Positions 53,533 through 63,175 of a DNA stretch of 64,000 nt are shown here, one piece after another. Position 1 is the stretch's first letter. Each line of letters opens with the position of its first letter. Position numbers and translations under genes: made by a program. The stretch is taken from contig NZ_JACSGT010000001.1 of the NCBI RefSeq assembly GCF_021504595.1, positions 2,542,001 through 2,606,000 of the forward strand, written 5' to 3'. The stretch comes from Chryseobacterium indicum. GTDB lineage: Bacteria; Bacteroidota; Bacteroidia; Flavobacteriales; Weeksellaceae. The notes under the pieces were generated by a model. That model saw only the letters and a list, made by a program, of their open reading frames with translations. It searched no databases and was not told where the DNA came from.

Positions 53533-54360
53533 TTATTTTTCAAGCAGCAAACTTACCCACTCTTCTCTCTGAAGTTGTTTTTTAAGCTCCAAACCATTTT
53601 CTTTACACACTTCAAGAATATCATCCACGTCAAAGAAACACAATCCGGAAAGCAGTAATTTTCCACCTTCATTTAAAACAGAAACATATGTCGGAATGTC
53701 TGAAATTAAAATATTTCTATTGATGTTTGCCAAAATAATATCGTAATGTTCTTTGCCTAAATTTTCCGCAGTTCCCAGCTCAATATCCAGTTCCACATTA
53801 TTTCTTACTGCATTTTCTTTGGAGTTTTCCACCGACCATTCATCAATATCAATCGCTTTGGTTTCTCCGGCTCCGATCTGTTTTGCATAAATTGCCAGAA
53901 CCGACGTTCCACAACCCATATCCAGCACTTTTTTACCGTTAAAATCAATATCCATCATCTGTTGGATCATCAGATGCGTTGTCGGATGATGTCCTGTTCC
54001 GAAAGACATTTTCGGCTGAATAACAATTTCATGCATCCCCGGAACAGATTCATGGAACTCTGCTCTGATCAGCACTTTATCATCAATATTAATCGGTTCG
54101 AAGTTCTTTTCCCATTCTTCATTCCAGTTGATGTTCGGCATTTCCTTAAAAGTATATTCAATTTTTACCTCATCATTCTGAAAAAGCGGCAACGCTTTCA
54201 GCTCTTCTTCATTAAATAAATCTTTCTGAATATATCCTAAAATACCGTTGATTTCTTCCGTAAAACTGTCGAAACCTATCTCAATAAGTTCTGCCATTAA
54301 TATTTCGTTCCACGGCTGAAGCGGTGTGATTTTGAAATCGAATTCTAAATAATTTTGCAT
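53533..54360 (-). CDS. prmA: Ribosomal protein L11 methyltransferase
   Basis: A 275-residue methyltransferase from the ATG at 54360 (MQNYLEFDFKITP). The PrmA marks are IQPKMSFGTGHHPTTHLM (about residues 121-138; FGTG.H.TT), VLDMGCGTSVLAIYAKQIG (motif I) and ILANINRNILISDIP (NPP-like NIN). It trimethylates L11 in other bacteria. The N-terminal domain is shorter than in E. coli PrmA. Upstream begins a repeat-rich intergenic region. Confidence 0.92.
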   Translation of the reverse strand: MQNYLEFDFKITPLQPWNEILMAELIEIGFDSFTEEINGILGYIQKDLFNEEELKALPLFQNDEVKIEYTFKEMPNINWNEEWEKNFEPINIDDKVLIRAEFHESVPGMHEIVIQPKMSFGTGHHPTTHLMIQQMMDIDFNGKKVLDMGCGTSVLAIYAKQIGAGETKAIDIDEWSVENSKENAVRNNVELDIELGTAENLGKEHYDIILANINRNILISDIPTYVSVLNEGGKLLLSGLCFFDVDDILEVCKENGLELKKQLQREEWVSLLLEK

Positions 54361-54401
54361 GTGAATAATTTGTTGCAAAAATAAAACTACTTTTTCGATT
54401 T

Positions 54402-55297
54402 ATTGGAATATTGCTGGTTTTGTTTTTTAACACTATGATTTTGTTTTTAACGCAATAGGCGCAAAAGGTTTCTTTGAAATTATTGAGAAAATTTTTCGTT
54501 CGCAAAGGCGTTTCACTCAGCAAAGGCGACACACTTAGTTTGTCATTCTGACGAAGGAAGAATTCTCTATTTTTTATTTCTGGAATATTGTTGTTCTTAT
54601 TTTTAACGCGATTAGTTTTGTTTTTAACGCAAAGTCCGCGAAGATTTTCTTTTAAAAACTTACTGCATATTTTTAAGTTCACAAAGGCGTTTCACTAAAC
54701 AAGACCACAAAGACTTTTTTATTAAATCCTAATTATTTTTAAGAGTACCCTTCAATTTGCCTGCAAATTCTTAATTCTTCTTAACTGCTTAAATGTCCTT
54801 AATGGTTTCTTTTTAAACGCAATAGACGCAAAGGTTTATTTGAAATTATTGAGAATATTTTTCGTTCGCAAGGGCGTTTCACTCAGCAAAGAAAACACGT
54901 TTACTTTGTCATTCTGACGAAGGAAGAATCTCTATTTTTTATTTCTGGAATATTGCTGGTTTCGTTTTTAACACGACTAGGTTTGTTTTTAACGCAAAGC
55001 CCGCGAAGATTTTCTTTTAAAAACTTACTGCATATTTTTAAGTTCACAAAGGCGTTTCACTTAAATAAGCACGCAAAGACTTTTTTATTACATCCTAATT
55101 ATTTTTAAGCGTACCCTGCAAATTCTTAATTCTTCTTAACTGCTTAAATGTTCTTAATGGTTTCTTTTTTAAACGCAATACACGCAAAGGTTTATTTGAA
55201 ATTATTGAGAATATTTTTCGTTCTCAAGGGCGTTTCACTCAGCGAAGGCGACACGCTGAGTTTGTCATTCTGACGAAGGAAGAATCTCGACTTCTGA
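54402..55297. repeat. Tandem array of about 360-bp repeats in a 1.1-kb non-coding gap
   Basis: Between prmA and the SDR gene (54361-55468). The unit beginning AACGCAATAGGCGCAAAAGG recurs at about 54449, 54817 and 55172 (periods about 368 and 355), with internal landmarks repeated in order: GAAATTATTGAGAA, TTCGCAAAGGCGTTTCACTC, CATTCTGACGAAGGAAGAAT and ACTTACTGCATATTTTTAAG. Copies 1 and 2 are about complete; the third is cut short at about 55297. Fragments of the same sequence occur at 10252-10331. Frames inside are spurious. Confidence 0.8.
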
Positions 55298-55468
55298 CGG
55301 AAGAAAAATCTATTGTTTATTGATTAGAGATCCTTCACTCTCACTTCGTTCCAGCTCAGAATGAAAGATTTCCTGCAGAAAAAAAGCGAACCGAAGTCCG
55401 CTTTTATAATGGCTTTATATCTTGAGTCTGAAAAAATCCAGAACTCAAAACTTTAAACTTTAAACCAA

Positions 55469-56182
55469 TTAAGGATTGGTAGAGAAAATAGAACCGTTTG
55501 CGATCAGCGCTCTTCTGTTCATTTTTAAAATATCTCTTACCCATTCAGCAAAGTCTTCCGGCTGAAGAACTTTATCAGGATTTCCGTCTGTTAAACCTCC
55601 CTGAATCGACATATCTGAAGCAATAGTGCTCGGCGTTAAAGTAATCACGCGGATATTCTGTTTTCTCCATTCTGCCATCATCGACTGAGACAGGGAAACA
55701 ACTGCTGCCTTGGATGCTGCGTAAGCCGACATATTCGGCCCGCCTTTCAAACCTGCTGTAGATGCAACGTTTACAATATCTCCCTCTCCTTTTTCTTTCA
55801 TGAAAGGATAAACCGCTTTTGCTGCATAATATACTCCGAAAAGATTGGTTTTAATCACCTGTTCCCAGGTTTCGGAAGGCATTTCTTCAATAGAACCGAA
55901 ATCTCCGATCCCTGCGTTGTTAATTAAAATATCAACACCTCCTAACTGCTCCGCAATTGATTCGATCCCTGCTTTCACATGGATTTCATTATCAATACTG
56001 AAAACTGCGTAAGCCGATTTTACTCCCAGTTTCTGGATTTCATCGACTACCATTTTAAGGTTTTCTTCATTTCTTCCCGTAATGGCTACGTTTACTCCTT
56101 CATTTGCCAAAGCTAAAGCTACTGCTTTTCCCAATCCTCTTCCGCCTCCTGTAACGATGGCATTTTTTCCGTTTATATTCAT
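55469..56182 (-). CDS. Short-chain dehydrogenase/reductase (FabG-like)
   Basis: A 237-residue classical SDR, starting at the ATG for MNINGKNAIVTGGGRGLGKA. It shows TGGGRGLG (residues 11-18), the NNAGIGDFGS segment (about 87-96), Ser in NVASTAGLKGG (about 137-147) and YAASKAA (Tyr about 152, Lys 156). NAD(P)H reductase of a 3-keto compound; similar to 3-oxoacyl-ACP reductases, but it is a single gene here, so the substrate is open. The C-terminus (RDILKMNRRALIANGSIFST) is typical. Confidence 0.88.
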   Translation of the reverse strand: MNINGKNAIVTGGGRGLGKAVALALANEGVNVAITGRNEENLKMVVDEIQKLGVKSAYAVFSIDNEIHVKAGIESIAEQLGGVDILINNAGIGDFGSIEEMPSETWEQVIKTNLFGVYYAAKAVYPFMKEKGEGDIVNVASTAGLKGGPNMSAYAASKAAVVSLSQSMMAEWRKQNIRVITLTPSTIASDMSIQGGLTDGNPDKVLQPEDFAEWVRDILKMNRRALIANGSIFSTNP

Positions 56183-56339
56183 TTTTAAAGAATTTTTTAT
56201 TCGTTGATGCAAATTTACGAAACATTAGCCGAGCTAAAAATCCGTATTATGATTAATTTAAAAATAACCGCTTATGTTTAAAGCAAAACCGACTCCAAAA
56301 TAGAGCCGGTTCCTTTGAAAGTATAGTAATAAATGAAAA

Positions 56340-57905
56340 TTAAGGAATAATAATCTGGTTCTGTACCTCAAATTCTTCTGTTGCAGAGAACTGGTTTCCA
56401 TACATATCCGTTGCTCTTACCTCAACCTTATGCTTTCCTAAAGAAAGTTTTTTCGGGAAATCTACAGTCCAGATATGTTTTGAAGATTCCGGATTGGAAG
56501 GTCTTCTTCCCGGGAAAATAGTCTGCGTAGTGTCCCATTTGAAAACCGACATCGCAAAACTTGGATCTACGGTTTCATCATACTGCATTTCTTCCCATTT
56601 TTCGCCGTCAATTCTGTATTCTACCTTATCTTTTTTGCTTCCTATGAAGAAATTTGCCAAAACTTTTGCAGACGTTTTTGAAGGGAAAGGAACTACTTTC
56701 GGAACATATAAATTGATCTGATAATCTTCCGGTTTTCCGGCAGTTTTGTACTTTACTTTATATTCATTATCATTAAAACTGATGAAAGAATATCCTTTTG
56801 CCGTTCCGTCTCTCATCGTGGAAGTTGGCAATCCCAAATCATCAGAAGTTCCGGACCACCAGTCGCCGCAGGTTGTTCCTACATTGTATTCGTGAAGATC
56901 TTTGGAACCTTTCCATCCTGCTGTTTTCCCGTAAAAAAGCTGCTGCTGAACGTGAGTGTGCGCCGAAAGCAACAAAGCATTTTTAAACGGAGCAAGGTTA
57001 TCAAACAATTTCTGGCGGTCTGCGTTTCTGAAATTATCTTCATTTTTATGCTCCAGAGGAATATGGAAAGAAACAACGATCAGTTTATTTTTATCCACCA
57101 GTTTCAGATCGTTTTCGATAAACTGCATCTGATCTTCACGGAAACCTCCCCAATATCCTTTTCCGTCGCGCGGATCGGGGTACAAAATATCATCCAGAAT
57201 AATAAAATGCACATTTCCGTAATTGAAGGAATAATTTGCAGGTCCGAAATTGGATTCAAAAGTCTCATCAGAAAGCATATCTTCTTTTGCTTCGTAGTTC
57301 ATGTCATGATTTCCCATCACGTTATACCAAGGAAGCCCGATTTCTTTCATCACGTCTGCGTAAGGTTTTTGCAGGCTTAAATTATCTCCGACCAAATCCC
57401 CGAGACTGATTCCTAACACCGCATTTTTCTTCGTGCTTTTGACCTCATTTACAATGGCTCTTTTAAAATAATCCAATTGTTTTTCCGTGTAAGGCTGCGG
57501 GTCTCCGAAAACCAGAATATCAAAATTTTTGCTTTCATTCTGTTTATTTAAGGCAAAATTAATTTCTTTCGGAAGTTCGCCTGTAGGTGCAGAACCTTTG
57601 TATTTAAAATCTGTGGGAGAACCTTTTGGCTTGTACTGATAATAATATTGAGGAAGATTATTTGCATTTATAGGAGTCATATAGCCGGAAGGTTTGATAA
57701 CAAAAATGGTCTGTCCGTCCTGAACAGGCAGACTGTATCTTCCGTTTTTATCGGTTAACACAACCTGAGCTCCGTTGGAAACCGCCACTCCTTCAATTCC
57801 TTTTTCTTTGTTTTCCTTCTTCAGGTTTTTGTTGCTGTCTTCGTACACATATCCCGAAACAGAAGCCTGTGAAAATGCCATTGCTGAAATTAAAAGACAA
57901 GGCAT
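56340..57905 (-). CDS. Calcineurin-like phosphoesterase, N-terminus cut by an IS element
   Basis: A 521-residue frame beginning PCLLISAMAFSQASVSGYVY. Domains: an N-terminal beta domain (about 15-95, DKNGRYSLPVQDGQT), a metallophosphoesterase core with FGDPQPYTEKQ, GDLVGDNL, VMGNHDMN and LSAHTHVQQ (about 132-320) and a C-terminal beta domain. The true start was six codons earlier; the IS1-family element lies between it and the first ATG now available. Joining the flanks restores MNIKFLMPCLLISAMAFSQA, a full signal peptide. Now the n-region charge (Lys4) is missing and the promoter is more than 700 bp away, so export and expression may be lost or reduced. Confidence 0.9.
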   Translation of the reverse strand: MPCLLISAMAFSQASVSGYVYEDSNKNLKKENKEKGIEGVAVSNGAQVVLTDKNGRYSLPVQDGQTIFVIKPSGYMTPINANNLPQYYYQYKPKGSPTDFKYKGSAPTGELPKEINFALNKQNESKNFDILVFGDPQPYTEKQLDYFKRAIVNEVKSTKKNAVLGISLGDLVGDNLSLQKPYADVMKEIGLPWYNVMGNHDMNYEAKEDMLSDETFESNFGPANYSFNYGNVHFIILDDILYPDPRDGKGYWGGFREDQMQFIENDLKLVDKNKLIVVSFHIPLEHKNEDNFRNADRQKLFDNLAPFKNALLLSAHTHVQQQLFYGKTAGWKGSKDLHEYNVGTTCGDWWSGTSDDLGLPTSTMRDGTAKGYSFISFNDNEYKVKYKTAGKPEDYQINLYVPKVVPFPSKTSAKVLANFFIGSKKDKVEYRIDGEKWEEMQYDETVDPSFAMSVFKWDTTQTIFPGRRPSNPESSKHIWTVDFPKKLSLGKHKVEVRATDMYGNQFSATEEFEVQNQIIIP

Positions 57906-57914
57906 TAAAAATTT

Positions 57915-58643
57915 GGCATTGTTAAATTAAAATATATTTCATAAATTAGTATTATGAAATGTTATAAATGTCAATCATTAGATAAAGTAAAAGCGGGTTT
58001 TACAAGAGGTTTACAAAGGTATAAATGCAAAAACTGTGGATGTTTTTATAGTGTTGAAAGTAAATCGGATGTAAAAAGTCCTGAGCAAAGGCGGCTTGCA
58101 TTAGAAATGTATTTGGAAGGAATGGGATTTCGAGCTATTGGGAGAGTGTTGAATATCAGTTACGGAACGGTATATCAATGGGTGAAAAAGTGGGGAGAAT
58201 CGGTTTCTTTGCCAAAATCTCAAGAACCTATAGAAATAGTAGAATTAGATGAAATTCACAGCTACATCCTAAATAAAAAAACTACTGTTGGAGCTGGATT
58301 GCTGTTGATAGATTTGGAAAGCGCTACATCGATTTTGTTTGTGGGAAAAGAAATACTTCCACTTTCAAAAAGCTCTGGAACACTTTAAAAGACAGGGAAA
58401 TTAATGGTTTTTGCAGTGACTATTGGAAAAGTTATTCAGAATTAATTCCTACAGAGAAACATTGCGAATCAAAAGCGGAAACATTCACAGTTGAGAGCTA
58501 TAATTCCAGAATAAGGCATTATTTAGCGAGATTCAAAAGGAAAACAAAATGTTACTCTAAAAAGCAGTTTATGCTGGAAAACTCTTTAAAGTTGCTTTTT
58601 CTAAAACTAAATAAACAATTATATATTTTAAAATAACAAATAC
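57915..58643 (+). mobile_element. IS1-family insertion sequence, apparently intact, with 8-bp target duplication
   Basis: A 729-bp element. Terminal inverted repeats: left GGCATTGTTAAATTAAAATA, right (reversed) GTATTTGTTATTTTAAAATA, identical over most of 23 bp. It is bounded by AAAAATTT at 57907-57914 and 58644-58651, an 8-bp direct duplication as IS1 makes. It carries one transposase gene read through a -1 frameshift. It disrupts the phosphoesterase gene. Confidence 0.9.
57954..58636 (+). CDS. IS1-family transposase, programmed -1 frameshift (InsA/InsB' type)
   Basis: Frame 0 (57954-58388, 144 residues) starts MKCYKCQSLDKVKAGFTRGL with a zinc ribbon (CYKC ... CKNCGC) and HTH (RAIGRVLNISYGTVYQWVKK). 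The DDE catalytic region begins ELDEIHSYI. A slippery heptamer GGGAAAA at 58343-58349 is in phase (G GGA AAA). After a -1 shift the frame continues NTSTFKKLWNTLKDREING, then SDYWKSYSELIP, YNSRIRHYLARFKRKTKCYS and ends at 58636, giving about 227 residues, close to IS1 (232). No stop interrupts the fused frame. Confidence 0.9.
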
Positions 58644-58684
58644 AAAAATTTTATGTTCATTGTATTGATATTTAAATTTAAGTT

Positions 58685-58735
58685 TTGGCTGAAGCCAATC
58701 TGATTATTTTTCTGAAAATCGGGCTAAAGCCCGAT
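58685..58735. repeat. Two small hairpins after the susD-like gene
   Basis: TTGGCT-GA-AGCCAA (58685-58698) and ATCGGGCT-AA-AGCCCGAT (58718-58735), between the IS element and the SusD-like stop. The paired TTGGCTNAAGCCAA/GGGCTAAAGCCC form is a dispersed Bacteroidetes intergenic repeat and probably also stops the SusD transcript (minus strand). Confidence 0.65.
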
Positions 58736-58748
58736 CCTTCGGATAAGT

Positions 58749-60200
58749 TTATGGTTTATTCCACCACATTTTAACATTAATATTGTCTCCTCCCATTGCC
58801 TGAACTGCTGCATTGTAGTTTGCTGTGTTCATTACTTTGGTCTGGGTAGGATACATAAATCTTACCGGCATCTGTCCATTGTTCTGAAGCCCGCCGTTGT
58901 TTGGTAAAACAGGGAATCCTGTTCTTCTGTATTCGTACCATTGCTGATGATCTACAAAAAACAGAGAAATGTATTTCTGAAGCATAATTCTTTCGAAAGT
59001 TCCGTTGTAAGCCACATTAGCGTTGGTAAAATAATTGGCAGGAACTGTGGCTCCCCATTGTTCAATGATCGATTTTACCCCGTTTTCATAATAAGTCTGG
59101 GTATTTCCTGTAATAATTCCTTTGAAAGAAAGCTCTGCAAGAATAAACTGAACCTCAGAATACGTCATGATTAAATCTTTCAACGGCGCTTTTGCAAGAT
59201 TCTGGTTGAAATTCGAAGGCTGATAATTAAAAGAACTTCCCAAAGCATATCCTGAAGGAGCGCCTTTGTAGCCGATGTTCGCATTGGTAGCCAGATCTTT
59301 TGCCTGCGTGAAGAACATGCTCATTCTCGGATCATTATTATTTTTCATGGCATTCACAAAAAATTCTCCTGCGGCACGGTACGCCGTAAAATCCTGCGGT
59401 CTTGCGATTGGCGGAAGATAGGGTGAAATTCCTGAAATGGTTAATAAAGCGCTGTCTGTATTGCTCTGGAAAATCGGATATATGGCAGGATTGCTTACAA
59501 TTTCCTGAATTCTTTCATGAACATTTACTTCTCCGTTTCTTTTCAGAATTCTTGTTAACAATCTTAATGATAAAGAATTACAGAACTTCTTCCAGTTAAC
59601 GATTCCCGTCACATTATTATTGGCATTATAGAAAAGATCCGTTTCCGTTAATGTTTTGGTGGTATCGAATAAACTGTTTGCTGTTTTAAGATCATTTAAA
59701 AGCTGAACATAAATATCTTTCTGGCTGTCGTATTTCGGGGTAATGATTCCCTGATCGATTTTTACCGCTTCAGAAAAAGGCACATCTCCGAAAGCATCGG
59801 TAAGATTGGAGTAGATCCACGCATTCAAAACCATTGAAATTGCCAGATAATTGTTGTTCTGCTCTTTCTTGGCAAAAGTTCTCAGGTCATTTACCTGCTT
59901 CAGCCATTTGTAAGAGGTATTCCAGACTCCGTTTCCGCTTCCTTCCGTCATATAATATCTGCTGTACGTATTTCCTTCATTCGGAAAATCCAGACCGATC
60001 TGCATGATATCGAAGGTAAAATCATTAGCTCTGCTGTATCCGTAGTTTGCCATTTCGTACTGAATGGGAGCCAAAAGGCTTCCTACAGACGGATTGAGAA
60101 TTTTACTGGTATCTGTGTTGATTTCTTCAAAATTTCTGTCGCAAGAATTGAAAATAAAAAGTGAAGCAACCAAAGCTATGTTGATGAATAATTTTTTCAT
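58749..60200 (-). CDS. SusD/RagB-like outer-membrane lipoprotein
   Basis: A 483-residue lipoprotein (LVASLFIFNSC, Cys about residue 20). It begins DRNFEEINTDTSKILNPSVG (N.d p....) and has the helical bundle of the SusD_2-type group (e.g. WNTSYKWLKQVNDLRTFAKK, ATKWKKFCNSL-like VNWKKFCNSLSLRLLTRIL, MLQKYISLFFVDHQQWYEYRR). These proteins form the lid on a SusC channel and bind substrate at the cell surface. The gene is 11 bp after SusC. The substrate class is unknown. Confidence 0.92.
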   Translation of the reverse strand: MKKLFINIALVASLFIFNSCDRNFEEINTDTSKILNPSVGSLLAPIQYEMANYGYSRANDFTFDIMQIGLDFPNEGNTYSRYYMTEGSGNGVWNTSYKWLKQVNDLRTFAKKEQNNNYLAISMVLNAWIYSNLTDAFGDVPFSEAVKIDQGIITPKYDSQKDIYVQLLNDLKTANSLFDTTKTLTETDLFYNANNNVTGIVNWKKFCNSLSLRLLTRILKRNGEVNVHERIQEIVSNPAIYPIFQSNTDSALLTISGISPYLPPIARPQDFTAYRAAGEFFVNAMKNNNDPRMSMFFTQAKDLATNANIGYKGAPSGYALGSSFNYQPSNFNQNLAKAPLKDLIMTYSEVQFILAELSFKGIITGNTQTYYENGVKSIIEQWGATVPANYFTNANVAYNGTFERIMLQKYISLFFVDHQQWYEYRRTGFPVLPNNGGLQNNGQMPVRFMYPTQTKVMNTANYNAAVQAMGGDNINVKMWWNKP

Positions 60201-60211
60201 TTTTTTAAGAT

Positions 60212-63175
60212 TTAAAATTTAAGATTTAACTGAAATCCAACGGTTCTGGCGCTTGGAAGCTGCCCCATTTCCACTCCGGGAGTAATGGTGGCGTTATCTA
60301 AAGTGGCTACTTCAGGATCAAACATCGGGAACTTTGTCCACATCCATAGATTTTTTCCGAAAATGGCTAAGGTAAGATCCTGCAGTCCTAAAGATTTTAT
60401 GGTTTCTTTCGGGAAAGAATAGGCAATTCTTGCATCTCTCAGTTTGATAAAATCTGTGCTGAATGTATTCGTTTCCACGTTGGCTCTTCTGTAGTATTCT
60501 GCATAATAAGCAGATACGGTAACCGCTTTTGTATTCGGGCTGTAAGAACCGTCCGGATTCTGCACTACTCCTTCTCCTACGATCATTCCGTTCGGATTAT
60601 CTCTTCCCGGAAGTGTAGATTTCAGTTTTCCCTGTTCCGACATTTTGTGATGTGACTGCGAATACGCAACACCACCGTACTGACCGTCGAATGAGAAGCT
60701 TACGGTGAAATTTTTAATTTTAAAATCATTCTGTAGACCGGCTCTCCATTTCGGGAATGCGTTTCCTACTTTTTCTATTTCTGCAGGTCTTAAAGGCAAT
60801 CCTGCGTTGTCATAAACAACCTGTCCCTGACTGTTTTTCACCAGTTTGAAACCATACATATCGCCTAAAGAACCTCCTACAACGGCTTTATAAAAAACCA
60901 CTCCTCCCACGGTTGAAATAATTCCGTCGAAACCTTCCGACGTGGTAAGTACTCTGTTTTCGTTGGCAGACCAGTTGGCTCCGATCATCCAGGAGAAGCT
61001 TTTGGTTTTAAAAGGTGTTGTATTTAAAGATAATTCCATACCTCTGTTCCGGATTTTTCCTGCGTTGATGATTCTTTGGGAATAACCGCTTTCATAAGGA
61101 AGGGAAACCGGAATAATCTGGTTTTCACTCATGTTCTGATACAGCGTGAAATTAAAATTCAATCTGTTCTTTAATACGCTGAAATCCATCCCCGCTTCTA
61201 CGTTGGCATTTTTTTCAGGCTTAAGATTAGGATTGTTGAAGATATTTCTCGCCACCACACTTCCAGTGATTGAACTGGTATCATAATAAGTATCTAACTG
61301 ATAAGGAGAGCCGTCGATTCCTACTTTTGCCCACGAAGCTCTCAGTTTCCAGTAATTGAACTGATCGCTTTTCAGTTTAAAAATTTCTGAAAGAATGAAA
61401 CTCGTACTTACGGAAGGATAAAAGAATGATCTGTTGGATTTCGGAAGCGTGGAACTCCAGTCGTTTCTTCCGGTAACATCCACAAAGAATTTATTGTCGT
61501 ATCCCAATGTTACCAAACCATAGACACTGTTTACCTGTTCATCTCCCGGTCTCGGATATTTTACATCAATTCCAAGCGCATTGGTAAGGTTGTATTCTCC
61601 GGCAATTTTCAGTCCGTTTGCCTGATAATCATTCATCACATACTGATTGTAACGGATGCTTCCTCCGGCTGATGCAGAAATATTGAATTTATTAAAGTTC
61701 TGTTTGTACGAAAATAGAATATCGTTGTTGTATTCGTGATTTTTGATGTACTGTTCTCTGTAGAATCCTTTCGCATAATTGGCGGAACTCCACGGACGTT
61801 TTGTTGTTCTTTTTTCGTTCAGCACTTCCAGTCCGGACCTCAACATGAGGCTGAAATTTTTATTGAACTGATAATCTGCCGTAATGTTTCCGAAAATCGT
61901 TTTTTTATCCACTCCGTTCAGCATTTCGTAAGCGATGAGGTAAGGATTGTCGATAAATGTACTGAAAGGATGAATCTGATCGATCTGCACCTGTCCCGGT
62001 TTCCAGATGGGTTGATACCATGCAAGATCCACGTTCGGATTCTGGAAGATCATGAAATAGGAAATCGACTGGTTGTTGTATCCCGTTGCCGGAAGATTGT
62101 CACTTGACGTTTTATTGAAAGTAAATTTGGTGGATACTTTTAATTTTTTGGTTAACTGATGTGCAAACGACAAAGCAAAATTCAGTCGGTCGAAACCTGT
62201 ATTCGGCATCATCCATTCGTTATTAAGATAAGTAAGCGATGTTCTGAAATTGGTTTTATCATTGGAACTCTCTACCGAAAGACTGTTGGAATACGTAGAA
62301 CCTGTTCTCCAGAATCCTTTGATGTTGTCTTCGTACGCTCTCCAAAGCTGCCTTTCCTTGCTCTGTCCGCCAACGGTAGGATCATACTGGAAATAATACT
62401 GTCCCGCGAATTTCGGTCCGAAAGCACTGCTCGTTCCTCCGGTACTTACACCGTCTGCAGAAGCTCCGTAGGAATAATAGAACTGTCCTGCTGTATTTTT
62501 AGCCAAAGTTCCCTGTCCGTATTCGTACTGCCAATCCGGCCATTTCAGAACGGTATCGTAACTTGAGTAGGAATTGAAGGTTACCTGAATTTTTCCGTTT
62601 TTGCTTTTTCCTGATTTTGTGGTGATCATCAAAGCTCCGTTTGCAGCACGGGATCCGTATAAAGCGGCTGCAGAAGCTCCCTTCAGAACGGTTACCGATT
62701 CAATATCATCGGGATTGATGCTGTTCAGTCCGTTTCCTAAATCAATCGGAACATCTCCTCCGGAACCCGCTCCGTACGCCGGAGTTCCGGTTCCTGTGGT
62801 GGAATTTCCCAGTGGAATTCCGTCTACAACGATCAATGCGTAATTATTATCCAATACCATCGACTTTTCGCCTCTTAAAGTAATTCTGGAACTGGCAAGC
62901 GGTCCCGCTCCTGCCGTCTGAACTTTCAGTCCGGCAACTTTTCCTTCCATAGACTGAGCCCAGTTGTTGTTCTGAGTTTCTTCAAAAGTGTCTGAGTTTA
63001 CTTTTTCGGCAACATATCCTAAAGATTTGTCTTGTCTCTTGATTCCCAAAGCGGTTACCACAACTTCGTCGATGTTCTTAATGGTATCTCTTTTCACTTT
63101 TTGCTGAGCTGCCAGATTTACACTGACAAGTCCTAGTAATGATAAAATGAGTACTTTTTGTGTCTCTTTACGCAT
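60212..63175 (-). CDS. SusC/RagA-like TonB-dependent outer-membrane transporter
   Basis: A 987-residue receptor with a signal peptide (residues 1-23). It lacks the usual N-terminal carboxypeptidase-like domain and begins directly with a TonB-box-like IKNIDEVVVTALGIKRQDKS. The plug follows (AGAGPLASSRITLRGEKSMV; IESVTVLKGASAAALYGSRA; ANGALMITTKSGK), then the 22-strand barrel ending in a C-terminal Phe (GFQLNLKF). It pairs with the SusD-like protein. The absence of the N-terminal domain is a real feature of this sequence, not a truncation, since the signal peptide is in place. Confidence 0.93.
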   Translation of the reverse strand: MRKETQKVLILSLLGLVSVNLAAQQKVKRDTIKNIDEVVVTALGIKRQDKSLGYVAEKVNSDTFEETQNNNWAQSMEGKVAGLKVQTAGAGPLASSRITLRGEKSMVLDNNYALIVVDGIPLGNSTTGTGTPAYGAGSGGDVPIDLGNGLNSINPDDIESVTVLKGASAAALYGSRAANGALMITTKSGKSKNGKIQVTFNSYSSYDTVLKWPDWQYEYGQGTLAKNTAGQFYYSYGASADGVSTGGTSSAFGPKFAGQYYFQYDPTVGGQSKERQLWRAYEDNIKGFWRTGSTYSNSLSVESSNDKTNFRTSLTYLNNEWMMPNTGFDRLNFALSFAHQLTKKLKVSTKFTFNKTSSDNLPATGYNNQSISYFMIFQNPNVDLAWYQPIWKPGQVQIDQIHPFSTFIDNPYLIAYEMLNGVDKKTIFGNITADYQFNKNFSLMLRSGLEVLNEKRTTKRPWSSANYAKGFYREQYIKNHEYNNDILFSYKQNFNKFNISASAGGSIRYNQYVMNDYQANGLKIAGEYNLTNALGIDVKYPRPGDEQVNSVYGLVTLGYDNKFFVDVTGRNDWSSTLPKSNRSFFYPSVSTSFILSEIFKLKSDQFNYWKLRASWAKVGIDGSPYQLDTYYDTSSITGSVVARNIFNNPNLKPEKNANVEAGMDFSVLKNRLNFNFTLYQNMSENQIIPVSLPYESGYSQRIINAGKIRNRGMELSLNTTPFKTKSFSWMIGANWSANENRVLTTSEGFDGIISTVGGVVFYKAVVGGSLGDMYGFKLVKNSQGQVVYDNAGLPLRPAEIEKVGNAFPKWRAGLQNDFKIKNFTVSFSFDGQYGGVAYSQSHHKMSEQGKLKSTLPGRDNPNGMIVGEGVVQNPDGSYSPNTKAVTVSAYYAEYYRRANVETNTFSTDFIKLRDARIAYSFPKETIKSLGLQDLTLAIFGKNLWMWTKFPMFDPEVATLDNATITPGVEMGQLPSARTVGFQLNLKF

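Noticed and set aside
54281..54682. 133-residue minus-strand frame overlapping the prmA start and the repeat array
   Set aside because: It runs through the repeat unit, shows no domain and recurs only because the repeat recurs; typical spurious frame.
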